In this document: in pieces, positions 23,301 through 35,937 of the stretch
Position numbering within the stretch: position 1 is the stretch's first letter
Layout: every line of letters begins with the position of its first letter
DNA from: Phoebastria nigripes
Taxonomy: Eukaryota > Chordata > Aves > Procellariiformes > Diomedeidae
DNA length: 64,000 bases
Assembly (NCBI GenBank): GCA_035582835.1
Contig: JAYKAV010000778.1
Span: forward strand, 3,759,860 to 3,823,859
Direction of reading: 5' to 3'
Translations under genes and position numbers: made by a program
The notes under the pieces: generated by a model
Databases searched by the model: none
What the model saw: only the letters and a program-made list of their open reading frames with translations
Told to the model about the DNA's origin: nothing

Positions 23301-24036
23301 GAGAGAAGCACTGCTGGAAACATGTAACATGATGTTGTTTGGTGACAAGATATATTGTTCCCCTAAAATGAGCCTGTTTGTTTTCTTTTTTTATTAAATA
23401 AAATTAAGTGTTTGGCCACCCGTACATCAGATTTTTGTGGACGGAACTGTAATAGCTTAGGAGAAGAATGGGAGCAAAGAGAACACCCACTCAATGGGAT
23501 GGATCAGGCTATGATCTTTAAAGCCACTGTGTTAGGGTGGAGTAAACTTCAGTAGTCTGAGTCAGTCTCAGACATCAATGAGCGGGCCACTTCCCACCCT
23601 TGGACATGATTCTCTCGCTGCAAAGGGTGGTGGCCATTCTTAAGGCGAAGACATCAAATTACATGTCCCCTCTCTTNTTCCCCCCCCACCTCCATTCTCA
23701 CAAATGATCCCCTAATCATTGTCCAAAAGTTTTGCACTGGCACCTCNCCTGTCCCACAGTAGTCTGTCATGTGTAAGCCAAAATGGTTTGGTATTGACGC
23801 TGCTCTTCGCATGACACAGATATCTGAGGACAGAATGTTAAATCTGTGATCTTTCTGGGTACAGCAGCGCTTTTGGTCAAGTCGCAGCACATGCTGCTGT
23901 TCCCTGCAACATGGAGACCCGACTGAAAAGCTGCCTTTCCTCATGGTATGTTAAAAGTCTATACACATAAATAAGGACGTACCATTCCCTGAATAACAAC
24001 TTCATGAATAAAATAGCAATTTGATTTAAACCATGT

Positions 24037-24168
24037 GGATTTTCTTTTTGTTTGGTTGAGTTTGGGGTTTTGGGGTGTGTTTTTTGTTGTGGGTTTTTGT
24101 GTTGTGGTTTGGTTTTTGTGGTGGTGTGGGGTTTTTTGTTTGGTTTTTTGTTTGTTTGGTTTTGGGTT

Positions 24169-24205
<37 letters not shown>

Positions 24206-24207
24206 GG

Positions 24208-24240
<33 letters not shown>
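24037..24240 (+). repeat. T/G-rich tract with long T runs
   Basis: About 200 bases consist almost only of T and G. They start with TTTGGGGTTTTGGGGTG and pass through GGTTT/GTGG units. They end in two long T runs split by GGGGG. Positions 24087-24148 are repeated exactly at 24537-24598. The G runs give some quadruplex potential. The long pseudo-proteins that can be read through it, all F/G/V on one strand or all K/P/N/T on the other, are artefacts of composition. Confidence 0.9.
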
Positions 24241-24522
24241 GTAACTCATTGTAATCCACAACTTTCATTGAGTTTGCTGGAATTTATCCTCTTTTATAAT
24301 GACAACAATAATTATTTTGCTTTGGTTTTTATTACTTCATAAGATGAATGAAAGTTGTTTCCATTGCTTAGAGAAGCGCAGTTTAGCTCTAATAGAAATC
24401 TATGGAGTTGGCAATGGTCCCGCTTCTCTACGCAACATCATGCAAGTCCTCTAGGCCCCTTAGTATGGTAGACCCCATCTGTGCTTTCCTACTTACAGAA
24501 CAGCAGTTGTTTCCCTTATCAA

Positions 24523-24623
24523 GGCTTGTGGTTTGTTTGTGGGTTTTTGTGTTGTGGTTTGGTTTTTGTGGTGGTGTGGGGTTTTTTGTTTGGTTTTTGG
24601 GTTGGTTTTTTTTTTTTTTTTTT
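24523..24623 (+). repeat. Second T/G-rich tract, partial duplicate
   Basis: Positions 24537-24598 are identical to 24087-24148, exactly 450 bases upstream. After this identity the tract skips about 15 bases present in the first copy, then rejoins it at GGGTTGGTTTTT. Its left end shares 18 bases with the tract at 17.3 kb instead. The roughly 280 bases between the two tracts are unique sequence. Confidence 0.85.
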
Positions 24624-27600
24624 GAGAAGCCCTGGATGAAATACTTGCAGTGCATCTCCTCCATCCCCTGTGGTCTGCTTTTTCTGAGGTTTAGGTATAG
24701 ATGTATTCAGTACTCTGGAAGTTACCAGCTGACATCCATTAACTATAGCTTTGTGTTGATAACATTTTCAGTACTATAACATACCAAATAATTGCTGTTT
24801 CTCTAACCCGCCTACTATCATAAACTCTATTATCTATTTTTCTATTTCAAAGTGTAGTTCTNTGTTTAACTGAAAGCCAGTAAAAGGCTGTAATGTGATG
24901 TTTTTCAGTGCCTGAGATNGCAAATGCCAGCCTCATCTGTCTTCCGTGTTGCCTTTTCCATCTTGCATAATGGAACTGCAGCGATTTCACCCATTTGCTT
25001 ATTGTTCTTTGATCCAGTGTATCCACAAGTCCCCTTTTGGAGACAAACCTCAATAGGATAATTAGGGACTTAATTTCCTGGCATATACTTGGAGATAAGA
25101 CATTTAGCTAGTAAGGGGTAGTTGCATTTCTGCTTCAGTTTGCGTGTTTTGTCTTACTGAATCAGCTGTATTTTACTTTGGCTGAAGACATTCTTGAATC
25201 CTTTGAGGATAAACCAAAACTCACCCAAGACTACCTGCTGGCTGTGGTATCATTATTCATATAACGGTGCTGAGGAGAAATCTCAACGAGAACACAAGTA
25301 ATAACTCTAATGTCCTGTTCCTGATTACATGCTATTTCATGCATCCATGTAAAACTTCCTTCGTAGGGTACCCAATAGTGTCTGGGTTTGCTTTACAACC
25401 CAGTAAGCGTTGTCCACAATTTGGTGCTTGACGTCCCAAACAAGATGAATGAATGTTTCTGGTTGTGCATCTGTTCGTGGTTTATCATTCTGTAATACCT
25501 ATGTTTAGTCAATGCATGTCTTTGCAGCCTCTTCTCTTTTTAAATGATGACTGGAGGGCTTTTGCTGCTTTACAGAATTTGTAAAATCAGGTAAACTCTT
25601 CTTGTTTGACTCATAGCCATTTGTATCTTCAGTCAGAAGTGTGGGACCTTCAAGATGAAACTTCTTTATCTGTACTGCAAAGGGGATTCNACTGGGTGTA
25701 GGGTTCATTGTTTTCTTGGGCTTCACTGAAAAGTAGAAGTTAATATCTAGGGTGTCCTCTTTTTAAGTGTCAACTTCTCAAACTTTTACTCCATACAGTC
25801 TGCAGTGTCCTTTCTTTTATGTTTTTTTTTCTTTATCTCTAACTGTTAATTAGAACATTGAGTTTCTTCCCTCACCATAATGGGTGAATATTTCTCACCA
25901 ATTCAGATATTTTAAAATAAGCAGACATCCTTCACAAGCCTTAAACTGATGCCCCTGTGATCTACGATAGTTTGCTAAGAGCCCCTTAAAATATGGTAGT
26001 AGTTTGTTCTTATCAATAAAAGCTGCAAAACTGTTTCCTTTGAAGAGGGGTAAGTGCCAATCTGCTAATTGCCTTCCCTTCTCCTTTGATCTTTCTGACC
26101 AGTTTTTCTTAACGCTGCAGGACTTCTCTGAGTTCAGAAATGAAAGGAGGCATCTTCTAATCAGTCTTAATGCTCTGCATAATTCTTTTTCCCCAAAGAA
26201 GCCACTTCATAGCTCAGCTGAGCAAATGTGTCCAAAACCACAATCTGGGTCATCTAAACAATAAAGCAGCTGGATGTCACGAAGTTTGTTCCCTTCCGGT
26301 TTTCTTTCAAAGGAAAAATTTAGGAAGTTAAAGCAGGCTTCAGCGCGTGTATTTGGGTGGGTATGAGAAATTTTGTAGCTCATTAAATAGTATATCCTGT
26401 TCTGGTTGTACCCTTGGTGGTGAGGATACGGGCCATCGATGGCTTCCACTAAGACACTGTTGACCTCCTTCCTTTGGCAAAGAAGTATGCAATAAAGATG
26501 AAGTTGCAAAGTTGCTGACAGATGCACTTCCTATCATTCATCTGATCTGAAGAGACACTGAATCAACAGAATAAAGATCTCAGGGCTACCTCACTGCAAA
26601 CAGCTACGCCCTTCAGAATGATACCTTTGTCCTTCAATGTTCATTCAAGTGCTTTTAGAAAATGATAGCCTGAGCATTAAAATAGCGCAAAGCATCCAAG
26701 TCTGCCAGAGAAGGGGAAAAAAAACAGATTTAACATAAAATGATACAGCATTGTTTTCTTCTTTTATCCTTTTGTCTTACATTTCAAACTTACTTTTTTT
26801 TTTAATTCATATGGCTATTCCTTGTCTGGCTGCATCATTGTGTTTAATTGCTTATGCTCTGTTTTGTGTGTTGTATATAAAATTTAAACCTATGTACGTG
26901 CAAGTCCCTTCCCTGCTGCAACTGCAGAAATACACAATCCAGTTCAGATGTCATCAGTGATTGCAAATAAAAGCATGACAGCTTACGTCTCGGAAGTTGA
27001 TCCTGTTAAATCCCTGTCTGGTCCAAGCTCATCTATTGAATTTCATCTACAGCTGTTTTCCAGCTGAGTTGGGTTGGAAGCTGTTTCATTCATAACTTAC
27101 TGCAAATCCCAAATTATAAATGCAAACTTAAATATAGGAAGAAAAAGGCAGAAACTAAGAAAATCTTTCATGCATGTACCTTCTTATAGGTGAAAGGCAA
27201 TTCTGGGATTAATGTTTTGCAATCTAATGAGAGGTAACACTGCTACGTGGTGTCTTCTCTAGAAACAGGGAATGCAAGTTTGACAGGTAAACGTTTGTTT
27301 TGCACAATTCCCGAGTGATGGGCAATGAATGTTCTGTATGCAGCAGAGCAAAATTGGGTGCAACTTCCTTTGTAAATAACTATCATCTGTCTTTTTAATA
27401 GGCTATAGTTATCAAGTACAGGAACAGTTTCCACTAAGTGGGTATTGCTGAGTGGTAAGGAACAATGACATTCTTGTATGATTATGTAATCTATGTATTA
27501 TATGTATGAAATCAATTCTACGTGTCATAAGGAATGCTTCAGCAGTGGCACTTAACAGTTTACTGTTTAAAATTGGATTTACCAATTTGACATTTCTTAC

Positions 27601-28701
27601 AAGTATAAAAAGGAGCGCTATTCGGATTGGAAGTGTACAGTGGTGAATGGACCCGCTATACATCAGCGAGGCGTGTATCTAATACTGCAGATAATGTACT
27701 TCTCACGCTGGTCCCTTACACTAAGCATTCTTGTTATTTAAGTGTTAACAACAGTGCAAGTCATCTCCAAAAAGTCATCTCCTTATAGCTCCTTTCTTGG
27801 CTATCCTTTAATGCACTTAAATTGTGGAATACATAGGATACTGTCATTAAGAGAGACTTGTATATCGATAGTATTTATCTAAACAATTTGAAGTAATTAG
27901 ACGTTGCCTATTCTGTGGGGCAGCTAGCATATCTCTAGTGGAGTTAATACATTCCCTCCGGTGTGAGTACTGTGGCACAGTTTTAAAGAGCAGTGTGGCA
28001 CTTGGGTAATTTTCTTTTTCCTAAGACAGTGTGCTCTTCTATTTACTACTCCCTTTCTAATAGGATTCAGTCTATAAATCAGACTTAAGTCAGTGAAATT
28101 GATGCAAGAATGAGAATAGTGTTACTTGCTCTAGGCATCACTCACACGAGTTATGAGTTACTTAAGTGCATATTGCTTTCCTACATCCTCTTTTTCCATG
28201 CGTGTGTCTGAGAGAGACAGAGGCAGAGAAAATCATGCACTAAAATTAAATTATTACTTCACGTGTAGACTGTATGATGTTGCTAATGGGTTCTAAGTTG
28301 TAAATGCGGTATGTATGGTTGCCTTGACCGAAGTCCTGTTTCTATCATAAAATGATCCAGTGGAACAAATGAAGTGCTGGTATCTATTGTTGCTGTTCTG
28401 CTCTCTCTTATGGTAACACATCTTTTAAATTTCCCAGCCAATAACTACATTTTGCTTTCTTAAATAGTGGACAGTNGTTCATCTTAGGCTGTATCTGAGT
28501 TTGAATACTAGGTAATTTGGATTATTTTTTTCTTCTTGCAGAACTATGAGATTACGTTGAAGTCTATCCCCGCTGTTTTGTTACGCTACTTTGGATACAT
28601 AACAAAAGAAATGTCTCACGCATTTCTGTCCATCCCCTAAATAACTTTTCAGAATTCTAAGCCACTGTCACAGGGACCAATGTTTTCCTACACGGCACTC
28701 T

Positions 28702-28754
28702 GGGGTTTTTTTGTTTGTTTGGGTTTTTTTTTTTTGTTGGTTTTTTTTTTTTTT
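28702..28754 (+). repeat. T/G-rich low-complexity tract
   Basis: GGGGTTTTTTTGTTTGTTTG is followed by GGG, a run of 12 T, GTTGG and 14 T. It is similar in composition and layout to the tracts at 17.3 and 24 kb. Confidence 0.8.
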
Positions 28755-31700
28755 AAATGTTTTTCTTTTTCTCTGCAGTGAGACACAATAAGAGTTTGGA
28801 TCTGTTAATTAAGCTACGAAACTCCTGTGGTTCCTTGTCTTGCATTTTGTCTTCTAGGTTACTTTCAAACAAGTATTTGGCACAGGTGAAGATAAATTGC
28901 TGATGCTTGTTTCCAGCTGTGAATGCAGACAAAAAGTCTGCATGTTTGAAGTTGNAGCAAGCAGGTATGGTGCTGGCATTTTATAGAGCTTTTGATACCT
29001 AGTAATAGAAAAAGAAGAATCAAGNTGATGTTAAACTGCTAGTTCTGTTTGCAGAATAATTTTTCAAGAAAGGCTGTGCTTTAGTGTAAGTTAGTGGCTT
29101 AGAAATGGAGTAACCCCAACTGATGATGTAATTTTGGGGTGAAGATTCCTTCAGCTGTCCTGGCTGGATCTTTTGTTCTAACTGGGTTAATTTTTCATTA
29201 TGTTGACATTTAGTTGAAGATGAAACTAAATCAGAGTAGGTTTCCTAGTACTCTTCTGCACTGGATAATGCAATAGACGTGTGCATCATGTAACATACTT
29301 GATTTCTGCCATCTTCATAATGCCAATATCGGGGAAAGGACTTGAAGAGGCAGACTGCAGGAGAATGAACAAAATTCAGCTTAGAGAATGAAAGTGGCTA
29401 GAGATGTAAAAGGTCACGGATGGCTGTTGATTTGATACAGCAGGAAAATAAATTTTTAAGCTGTGAGTCTCTAGAACCCATTTTGAGTGTAGCGATGAGA
29501 AGAAGGGGGTTAAGTGGTAAGGAGACAGTCAGAGTCTCTTTGATCCGTACACTCTGGTAGCAGAAAACCGTTTATACAGAAGAGGGGTAAAATACTTTTA
29601 ACTCGTTTCTCTGTGTAATTGCAAATAGAGCCCGTAACACTAACTGGCACACCTCCCTGTAGCAGCATTTCCAAGTTGGCTGCTGACCTTCCTTCACAGC
29701 AGTTTGTGCAACTATTGAAACACAGCGACTGAAGCCCTTTTGAAATCTTCTGTTTAGATACAATGGCACTAAAGGGTTTCTTAATAGATGTGGATTTTTG
29801 CTGTTACCGTGACAGCTGTGTAAATAACTGACCTTGCATCTTTCTTGTGCTCTGTGATGGCACTGATCACAAAACTACAGTGATGGTAGGGATCCTCTTA
29901 AAGTCTTGACCTCTGCTACTACTGTTAGAGTTCCTTTCATTGACTTGTCNTTAGAAGCGGCTTAGGGGTGCCTCCTTTTTGTCTGCTGAACACTACCTTG
30001 GAAACACCTGCATTCCAGAGAGTCCTCTATGCCTGGGATTGAACTGGCAGGACTCCAGCGAGAGCAGCCAAGTCTGGGAGTAGTTTTCGTTACAGAATGG
30101 GAAGAACAGGAGGAGAAGAGGGGTGGCTTTAGTGGAGAGGCAAGATGACTGTTGCCTCTCATCACAGGGGAGATGATACCTAGTTGGAATGATCCTGAAG
30201 CAGCGGAGAGCATAAACATACAAAGGCTGATCAGTTTACTTAAGAAGCAATACTGAACTGATTGAAAGAGTAGTTACAGGCACTTCCCTGTGAACTGTAA
30301 AGCAAAGTATCTCTGTGAATCTGAGACTCCTTTTGTAATGAGCATACTTTCTTTACTGTAATATGTCTCGTCATTTGTTTCAAAAAATGTTTGTGCTGCG
30401 GGTATGATCTACTTTCAGACTTGCCAACTAGCTAATAAAATGCAACATCCCTCTGGAGATATAACGTCCGATGATAGAATTAGGGTTCTGTAGAAATATA
30501 CATTACGTTTTAAAATAACTTCGAAAGAAGTGCTTGAAAGTAGTAGGTATATCCTGATGACATCTGTTTTTTCAAATTCAGATTAACACACAATCCTACT
30601 TTTTTGGGAGGAGAAAAAAAAAAAAACCCAAACACGGCGACAGGATACATCAAGTATTGTTAAAAATGCATGAGCAGGAGGAATACAAGAAACTATCCTG
30701 TGAAACAGCATCAGACAAAACTGAGAGTATCAAGGTGGTGGTCTTTTAGGGGATGGGGAACATGCAATTATTTTTTGTAAAGGACCAAAGGACAATGAAG
30801 TGTGATTCGGGGTATTTCGGAAATCTTGATTAATTTCGTGAATTTGATCTGCAATCAAACATTAATGGCATTTCTTTGACTACTGGCACTGGTGTCACAA
30901 TACCCACTGCAAACCTGTTACAAATACTGCGTCTGTTCTCTACCNTGCCATTCAGTACTGCCATTGGGATACGCTCTCCGATGCTTAGTAGTTCATTTCC
31001 CAAGGACTTTTGCAACTTGCAATTCTTCCACGCTACTTTAATGCGTCTGTTAGATTTATATTTTTAGGTATGGTCACCAAAGCGTTGCCAACTTCTGTCT
31101 GTAACTTCAGCACAGAGGAATGCACTTTTGGGTGCTGCTTTCAGTAGAACAGGAAATGTGAGTCTTGAACGAGGAGAGGCACAACCTTCCAACTTCACGT
31201 CAGGTGGTTCTTCCTTCAGTTTGGGCTTGTGCCAGGAAGGTTGCTTCATCACTTANGTGAATGCTGTAACTTAAGACAAGCTCCTCTTCAGTTCAATATC
31301 AGTCAAACGTTAAATGTTTTCACTATCTTTTTGCCTTCTCGGTGCTTTGCTGTTGAAAATGGTCTGTTGTGTTTTCTGTCCGCTTCTGGTTTATACTGTT
31401 CAGTACAGATTTGGTTTCAAAAAAATGAATTTTATTTCATAAAATTGATTTTCCATTCCCTTCTTTTAAGCTATGTTTAAGTAAACTCTGTGTAATCCTT
31501 TATTGAAGATGGTGCAGTTGTTCTGTGTAGCAAGAAAAAAAATGCTAAGTGTATGAAAAATCTGCATCTTTTTGTCCTGCNTAGTGTAATCACAAATACA
31601 CATAGATCATAATATACATAGATCATAAGTATTAATTACAGAAAAAAGTGATAGTGCCATCTATTGTTGTAACTCCTTGGTGCTTTGCATCCTAAAATCC

Positions 31701-32466
31701 TGTCTTGTAGCACATTACAGTATTTCCTCTTTTCCACAGCATGATCTGAAATTTTCCATGTGTTTTTGCCTGCCGGTGGCTAGTGATGTTATAATTTTGG
31801 CTATGATATGTAGGCCATTTGAAAAGAGAGATCAGGAAGAATACACTACTCTGCCAGTGTTAAAGAACAAAATGTTAAGGATCAGTAAAGCTTTACTACC
31901 TCTATTCTGAAAAGCAGGAATTTTGCGTTTAATAGGGGAATAGTTTATTGGAAAAAANCATATATTTCAGAAACATGACAGATCTTTAAATGCTTCGTAG
32001 ACACTTGNTAGAGTTTGGAAGCTAAATTCTGCTAAGATTGTGTGCTGTATATATCACAGCCCAGGACTGCAATTGTTAAGAAACTCTTTCCTGCAATTTA
32101 ATCTCCTAATAGGTAGAGGTGATTGTGGCACTGATTGTTTCTGGAACTGAGAACCCCAGGAATCGGTTTCTGCCTGTAACTGAAGACTGTACTGAAGTGT
32201 ATGCATACAAGGGAGCAAAATTAACTTCAGTGCTTTACAATTCATCTTTGACTTTGCAACGCTAACATTCCTTTAACTACTTTCTGGCAGTAATGCATGT
32301 CTATTCTCAGGTATGTACCTGTTCTACTCTATCATTAGTATACGAAGGAAAGTGATTGCAAGAAAATGAGGGAGTTTGAAAAATAGCAGGAAGTCAAAAA
32401 GTAGAAGAAAAAACTTGAAGGTGCTGAGATCTTCCCCTGTTGTTATCGGTGTCATTCACTTTCTTA

Positions 32467-32508
32467 CTGATACTTTGGCACAATTAGTATCAGGCACCTA
32501 GTGCCAAA
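32467..32508. repeat. Nested inverted repeats, pseudoknot-like layout
   Basis: CTGATACT (32467-32474) pairs with AGTATCAG (32486-32493). TTTGGCAC (32474-32481) lies within the first loop and can pair with GTGCCAAA (32501-32508) outside it. GGCAC (32493-32497) can also pair with GTGCC (32501-32505). The arms are exact but short. Confidence 0.5.
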
Positions 32509-34217
32509 AGCTCTCTTTTCCAAATGGAGAAATGAAAACGAAATTATTGAGTGGGCATGTCACAGGGATTTGTCATCGTTTCTGAGGTAAGATTATCTTT
32601 CGTGAGGTTTTGCTAAGGAAAATTTTCTTTATAGGGTGTGTCCCATCATAATGAGTGACACTCAGCGATTGTTGTTCTCCCTGTCCTGCCCACTGCTTCT
32701 AGTACTGTTCCCTACGGGCTTATGTGCTGTGTGATGTTCCAAATCCCAACTAACCAAATAACAAGTAAAATTATTAAATATACAAAGTTTAAGATTATGT
32801 CTAAGGGCAATTAACTAGCTTTTCCTTTATAGGTAGGGATTTGAATGGTGACTTTCTGTTCCAAAGTTTGTACGCAGAACAGAAGCTCGGAACGGGTTCA
32901 TCTGTCTTAAAGTTATGAGCATCCTCCAAACACTTGCTATGAAAGTACAGGAATCATATCGCACTGTGGTTTCTCCAGACAGAACAAAAGATAAACTAGT
33001 ACAAATAATCCATTCATAATGTTAGCGATTCCAAGTATAAATGAAGCACTGCGTTTTAACTGCAGCTGAATTTTACAGCTGAAATAGTACGTGGATAGAC
33101 TTTATCTTGTATCTTTGGAATTTGCAGATTATGTCAATCTGTAAGATATGTTTGAACTACAAACGTAGTTTGATGTTGTACGAGATTCTGTAGCTTGTGC
33201 TATATGGGAGGTCATACTGTACCTTTTTCCCCCTCCTGACCTGTGAATAAGGGGTGGGAAGAAATAAAAATTAGAGTAACAATTATGTCCAATAAACTCT
33301 GAGATGCTAAGAGTTAATAAGGAGCATGAGGGAGTCGGCCACATTCACAACTTAGGCATGCGCTTCCCATGGAAAACCAGAGATTACATGTACGTTTATC
33401 TGGTACGATATTACAGTATAGGAGCTATATCATTTACCTCTTGATTTTCTTTGATTCCTTTTGAATTAAATACAATTTTATTTAAAAAAAAAAAGTTCAG
33501 TGACTTAAGGAAATGTAAGTGATGCTGCAAGCCGTTCAAGAGAAAATAAGAATGAAATTTCTAAGTCAGAATAGCGAGGCAATGGATGAAGGTAACACAG
33601 GGCACATCTACACCAGCTGCAGAGGAACAAAAGCTGGTCTTGCATGCCGACTAGATACAAGCGAGCTTCAGCCTGGCAGCTGAATCTGTTGCACCTAGTA
33701 AGCTTATCCCGCTGTCAGGATAACGAAGCTGGACTCGACAAACTGCATCGTGTGCTGCTTTGAACCGGGTGATTGCACAGGGAAAAGAGTGTCTTTGCTA
33801 GCTCAGACTACTTCCTCGCAGCGTCACAAGGAAAGAGTGAACGCAGAAACCTTTGTGTTCCTCAGTCAGCCACATAACTAGAGAAGACCTGTGTTAGGGT
33901 AGAACTGTGTTGTGGAGCCCAACTGAGCTTTTTTTGTGTGTACTAAATATTGGAAATCTTTGTACTTCCTTCCTCTCCTATTTAAGTATTTTATACACTT
34001 ACAGTGCTGAAAGATTGCTCTTATCCCTAAACATGTCCTGTTTTGTAATTCTGAGACCACAGATACCACTTGCATCAACCTGACTTTGAAAAGTATTTGT
34101 GAGACACAGATTTTATTCAGATTCTACATGGCTGCCTAGTGTTTATTACGTAATTAAATTGTGACTCATACTGTTAGCTTTATACAATCATCACCTGAAA
34201 ACATACATACACAATTC

Positions 34218-34234
34218 TTTTTTTTTTTTTTTTT
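34218..34234. repeat. Poly-T run, 17 bases
   Basis: Pure T homopolymer followed by AGCTACC. This resembles a splice acceptor tract by chance only, and no exon is recognised after it. Confidence 0.8.
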
Positions 34235-34953
34235 AGCTACCAAAATAATTGGAATTGTTCCTCTGAGTGGTATGTGGCTCTCTTTTGTATCCCCGTATTA
34301 CTACCCTACATTGTATTCTGTTACACTATTGTATCCAGTTGAACTTGATGGAATACATTATGCAAATCTGTGGCTGCTTCTTGTGTATCAGCAGGAGAGA
34401 TCTCTGAAACGTAAGCACTGCTGCAGAGTTACTGATTAAAGTCAGATGCAGTCGAGCACAAGCACAGTCCACCCTTTGTGAGAGGAAAGAGTGTTGTGGG
34501 TTGTATGGAGCCTTAATTGCTAACTTATCCTTAATAATGCAAAACAATTACAATTTCCTGATTTTAATGATCTAATCAGCAGTTTCCAGTGACCAAAATA
34601 GGTCATGTTCTCTGAGAGTGGGAATGTTTGAGAGAATACCGTAATACATACGTAGCAGTGCTGAGGTGGGAGGAAATCAACTAATGGAGTGTCAAAGGGA
34701 CAGTCCAAGACTTCTGGGAAAAAGGTTTGTTAGAGAAGCAAGGAAAACCATATCGCACCAGCTTGATCCTGTGCTCTGTTTCCCATCACTGGACAAGGAT
34801 AAAAAGTAAGGATGGATGCCATTAGGCAGAGAATCATAAAACCGCAAGACCAGAGAAGGGGNGTCGGAGGAGAGATGGCAGGCAGCCCTCCATGGGAGTG
34901 CAGCAAAGGAAAAGAGCGATCTTGGGGAAAATGGGAGAGGAAAAGCTAGGGTT

Positions 34954-34989
34954 GTGCAATGCACTAGAGACGTGCAATGCACTAGAGAC
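34954..34989 (+). repeat. Exact 18-bp tandem duplication
   Basis: GTGCAATGCACTAGAGAC occurs twice head to tail (34954-34971 and 34972-34989) with no mismatch. Each unit contains the small palindrome TGCAATGCA-like core. The perfect identity implies a recent event or an assembly slip. Confidence 0.9.
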
Positions 34990-35885
34990 GAAATAATCAT
35001 TGGTTAGGATAGGCCTCCTTGATTTCAGCTGAACAGTGCCTCAAGGAAGAAGACAGGGCTCAGAATACATGCACAGCTGAGCTTGCCTGAAACTCAGTTT
35101 GAGCTGTGAGGGCCATCGGTGGGGGTACGTGATGATGGGGAAAATGAATTGGTGCTTTTCATTCACAGACAGTCAAATCACAATTCTTCTGTTTATAATT
35201 CTTCNCCCAAGCTGACATGCTTAACGTTGTACGTTTGTGAACCTTGCAGTTAGGGATGTGATAACTGGATGTCTTTACGCGCCACGGCTTCATTTGATAT
35301 TACGTGAACGCAGCTCCCAATTGAGCCGTGAGCTTATTGAGCTATGGCATATCATTTATCATGTAGCGGCATAGTCAGATACTTCAGGTGCTGCTGTCTT
35401 TGCCAGATATTCAAGTAATGTCTGAATTCTCTAATCTGGCCAGGAAAAGCGAAAGGCTGTGGTTGCTGTTGCACATCGGTGTTTAGACTCTGTTACGGTC
35501 TTGCAGTTGCTACCCTCATTGATGTCACAGGGACGTAATGTGCAAAGGAGTTAGATTGTTCTTCGTCACGCACTTCTGTACGGACCTATGCCTATTATGT
35601 GGGGTGTGAAATCACATCCCAGTATTGAGGTCTGTATGTATTCCCCAACCCGAATGGGGATGAGACTTGAATATAGCCTTGCCTGTTCCCCTGCAGTGAT
35701 CTAAGTTCTATGTGCTCTGTTGTACTTTGAGGACAACTGGGAGATCAGAGCTATCACGTGTGTCATTGATACCACATCAGCCTTGCTGCCTAGACTGCTA
35801 CAGAGATTTAGTGCTATGAAGGCATCACTTTTGTCTTACAGCTGAACCGTAGTACGCCCCGCTCCTGTTCTTACAGTCTACGTTC

Positions 35886-35937
35886 TTTCTATCCCATATG
35901 CATCTATCCCATTTCTATCCTATATGCATCCTGTCCT
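35886..35937 (+). repeat. Imperfect 26-bp tandem duplication
   Basis: TTTCTATCCCATATGCATC at 35886 recurs as TTTCTATCCTATATGCATC at 35912, with one mismatch over the first 19 bases. It is a short local duplication with no known role. Confidence 0.65.

Larger units (their letters stand above)
16201..24036. other. Non-coding stretch, no gene seen
   Basis: No recognisable exon or transposon. It holds an A/C-rich tract at 17064-17100 and a T/G-rich tract at 17289-17371. T runs occur at 20368-20382 and 20770-20786, G-rich runs near 19662-19677, and the 14-bp palindrome ATAAATATATTTAT at 22074-22087. The T17 run followed by GCAG at 20787-20790 looks like a splice acceptor, but no exon-like sequence follows. 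All open frames are under 115 codons and unrecognised. Confidence 0.6.
24624..33594. other. Non-coding stretch, no gene seen
   Basis: Unique AT-rich sequence. It holds a T/G-rich tract at 28702-28754, a good-looking acceptor (pyrimidine tract then GCAG) at about 28525-28541 without a recognisable exon after it, and a 13-bp near-tandem ACATAGATCATA pair near 31600-31628. Nested inverted repeats lie at 32467-32508. None of the open frames (all under 110 codons) is recognisable. Confidence 0.6.

Noticed and set aside
24026..24342. Lysine/proline- or phenylalanine/glycine-rich open frames near 24 kb
   Set aside because: They are read through T/G-rich low-complexity DNA and its complement, so composition alone explains them.
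28525..28541. Good acceptor-like TTTTTTTCTTCTTGCAG
   Set aside because: No coding sequence I can recognise follows, and such sites are common in AT-rich vertebrate DNA.
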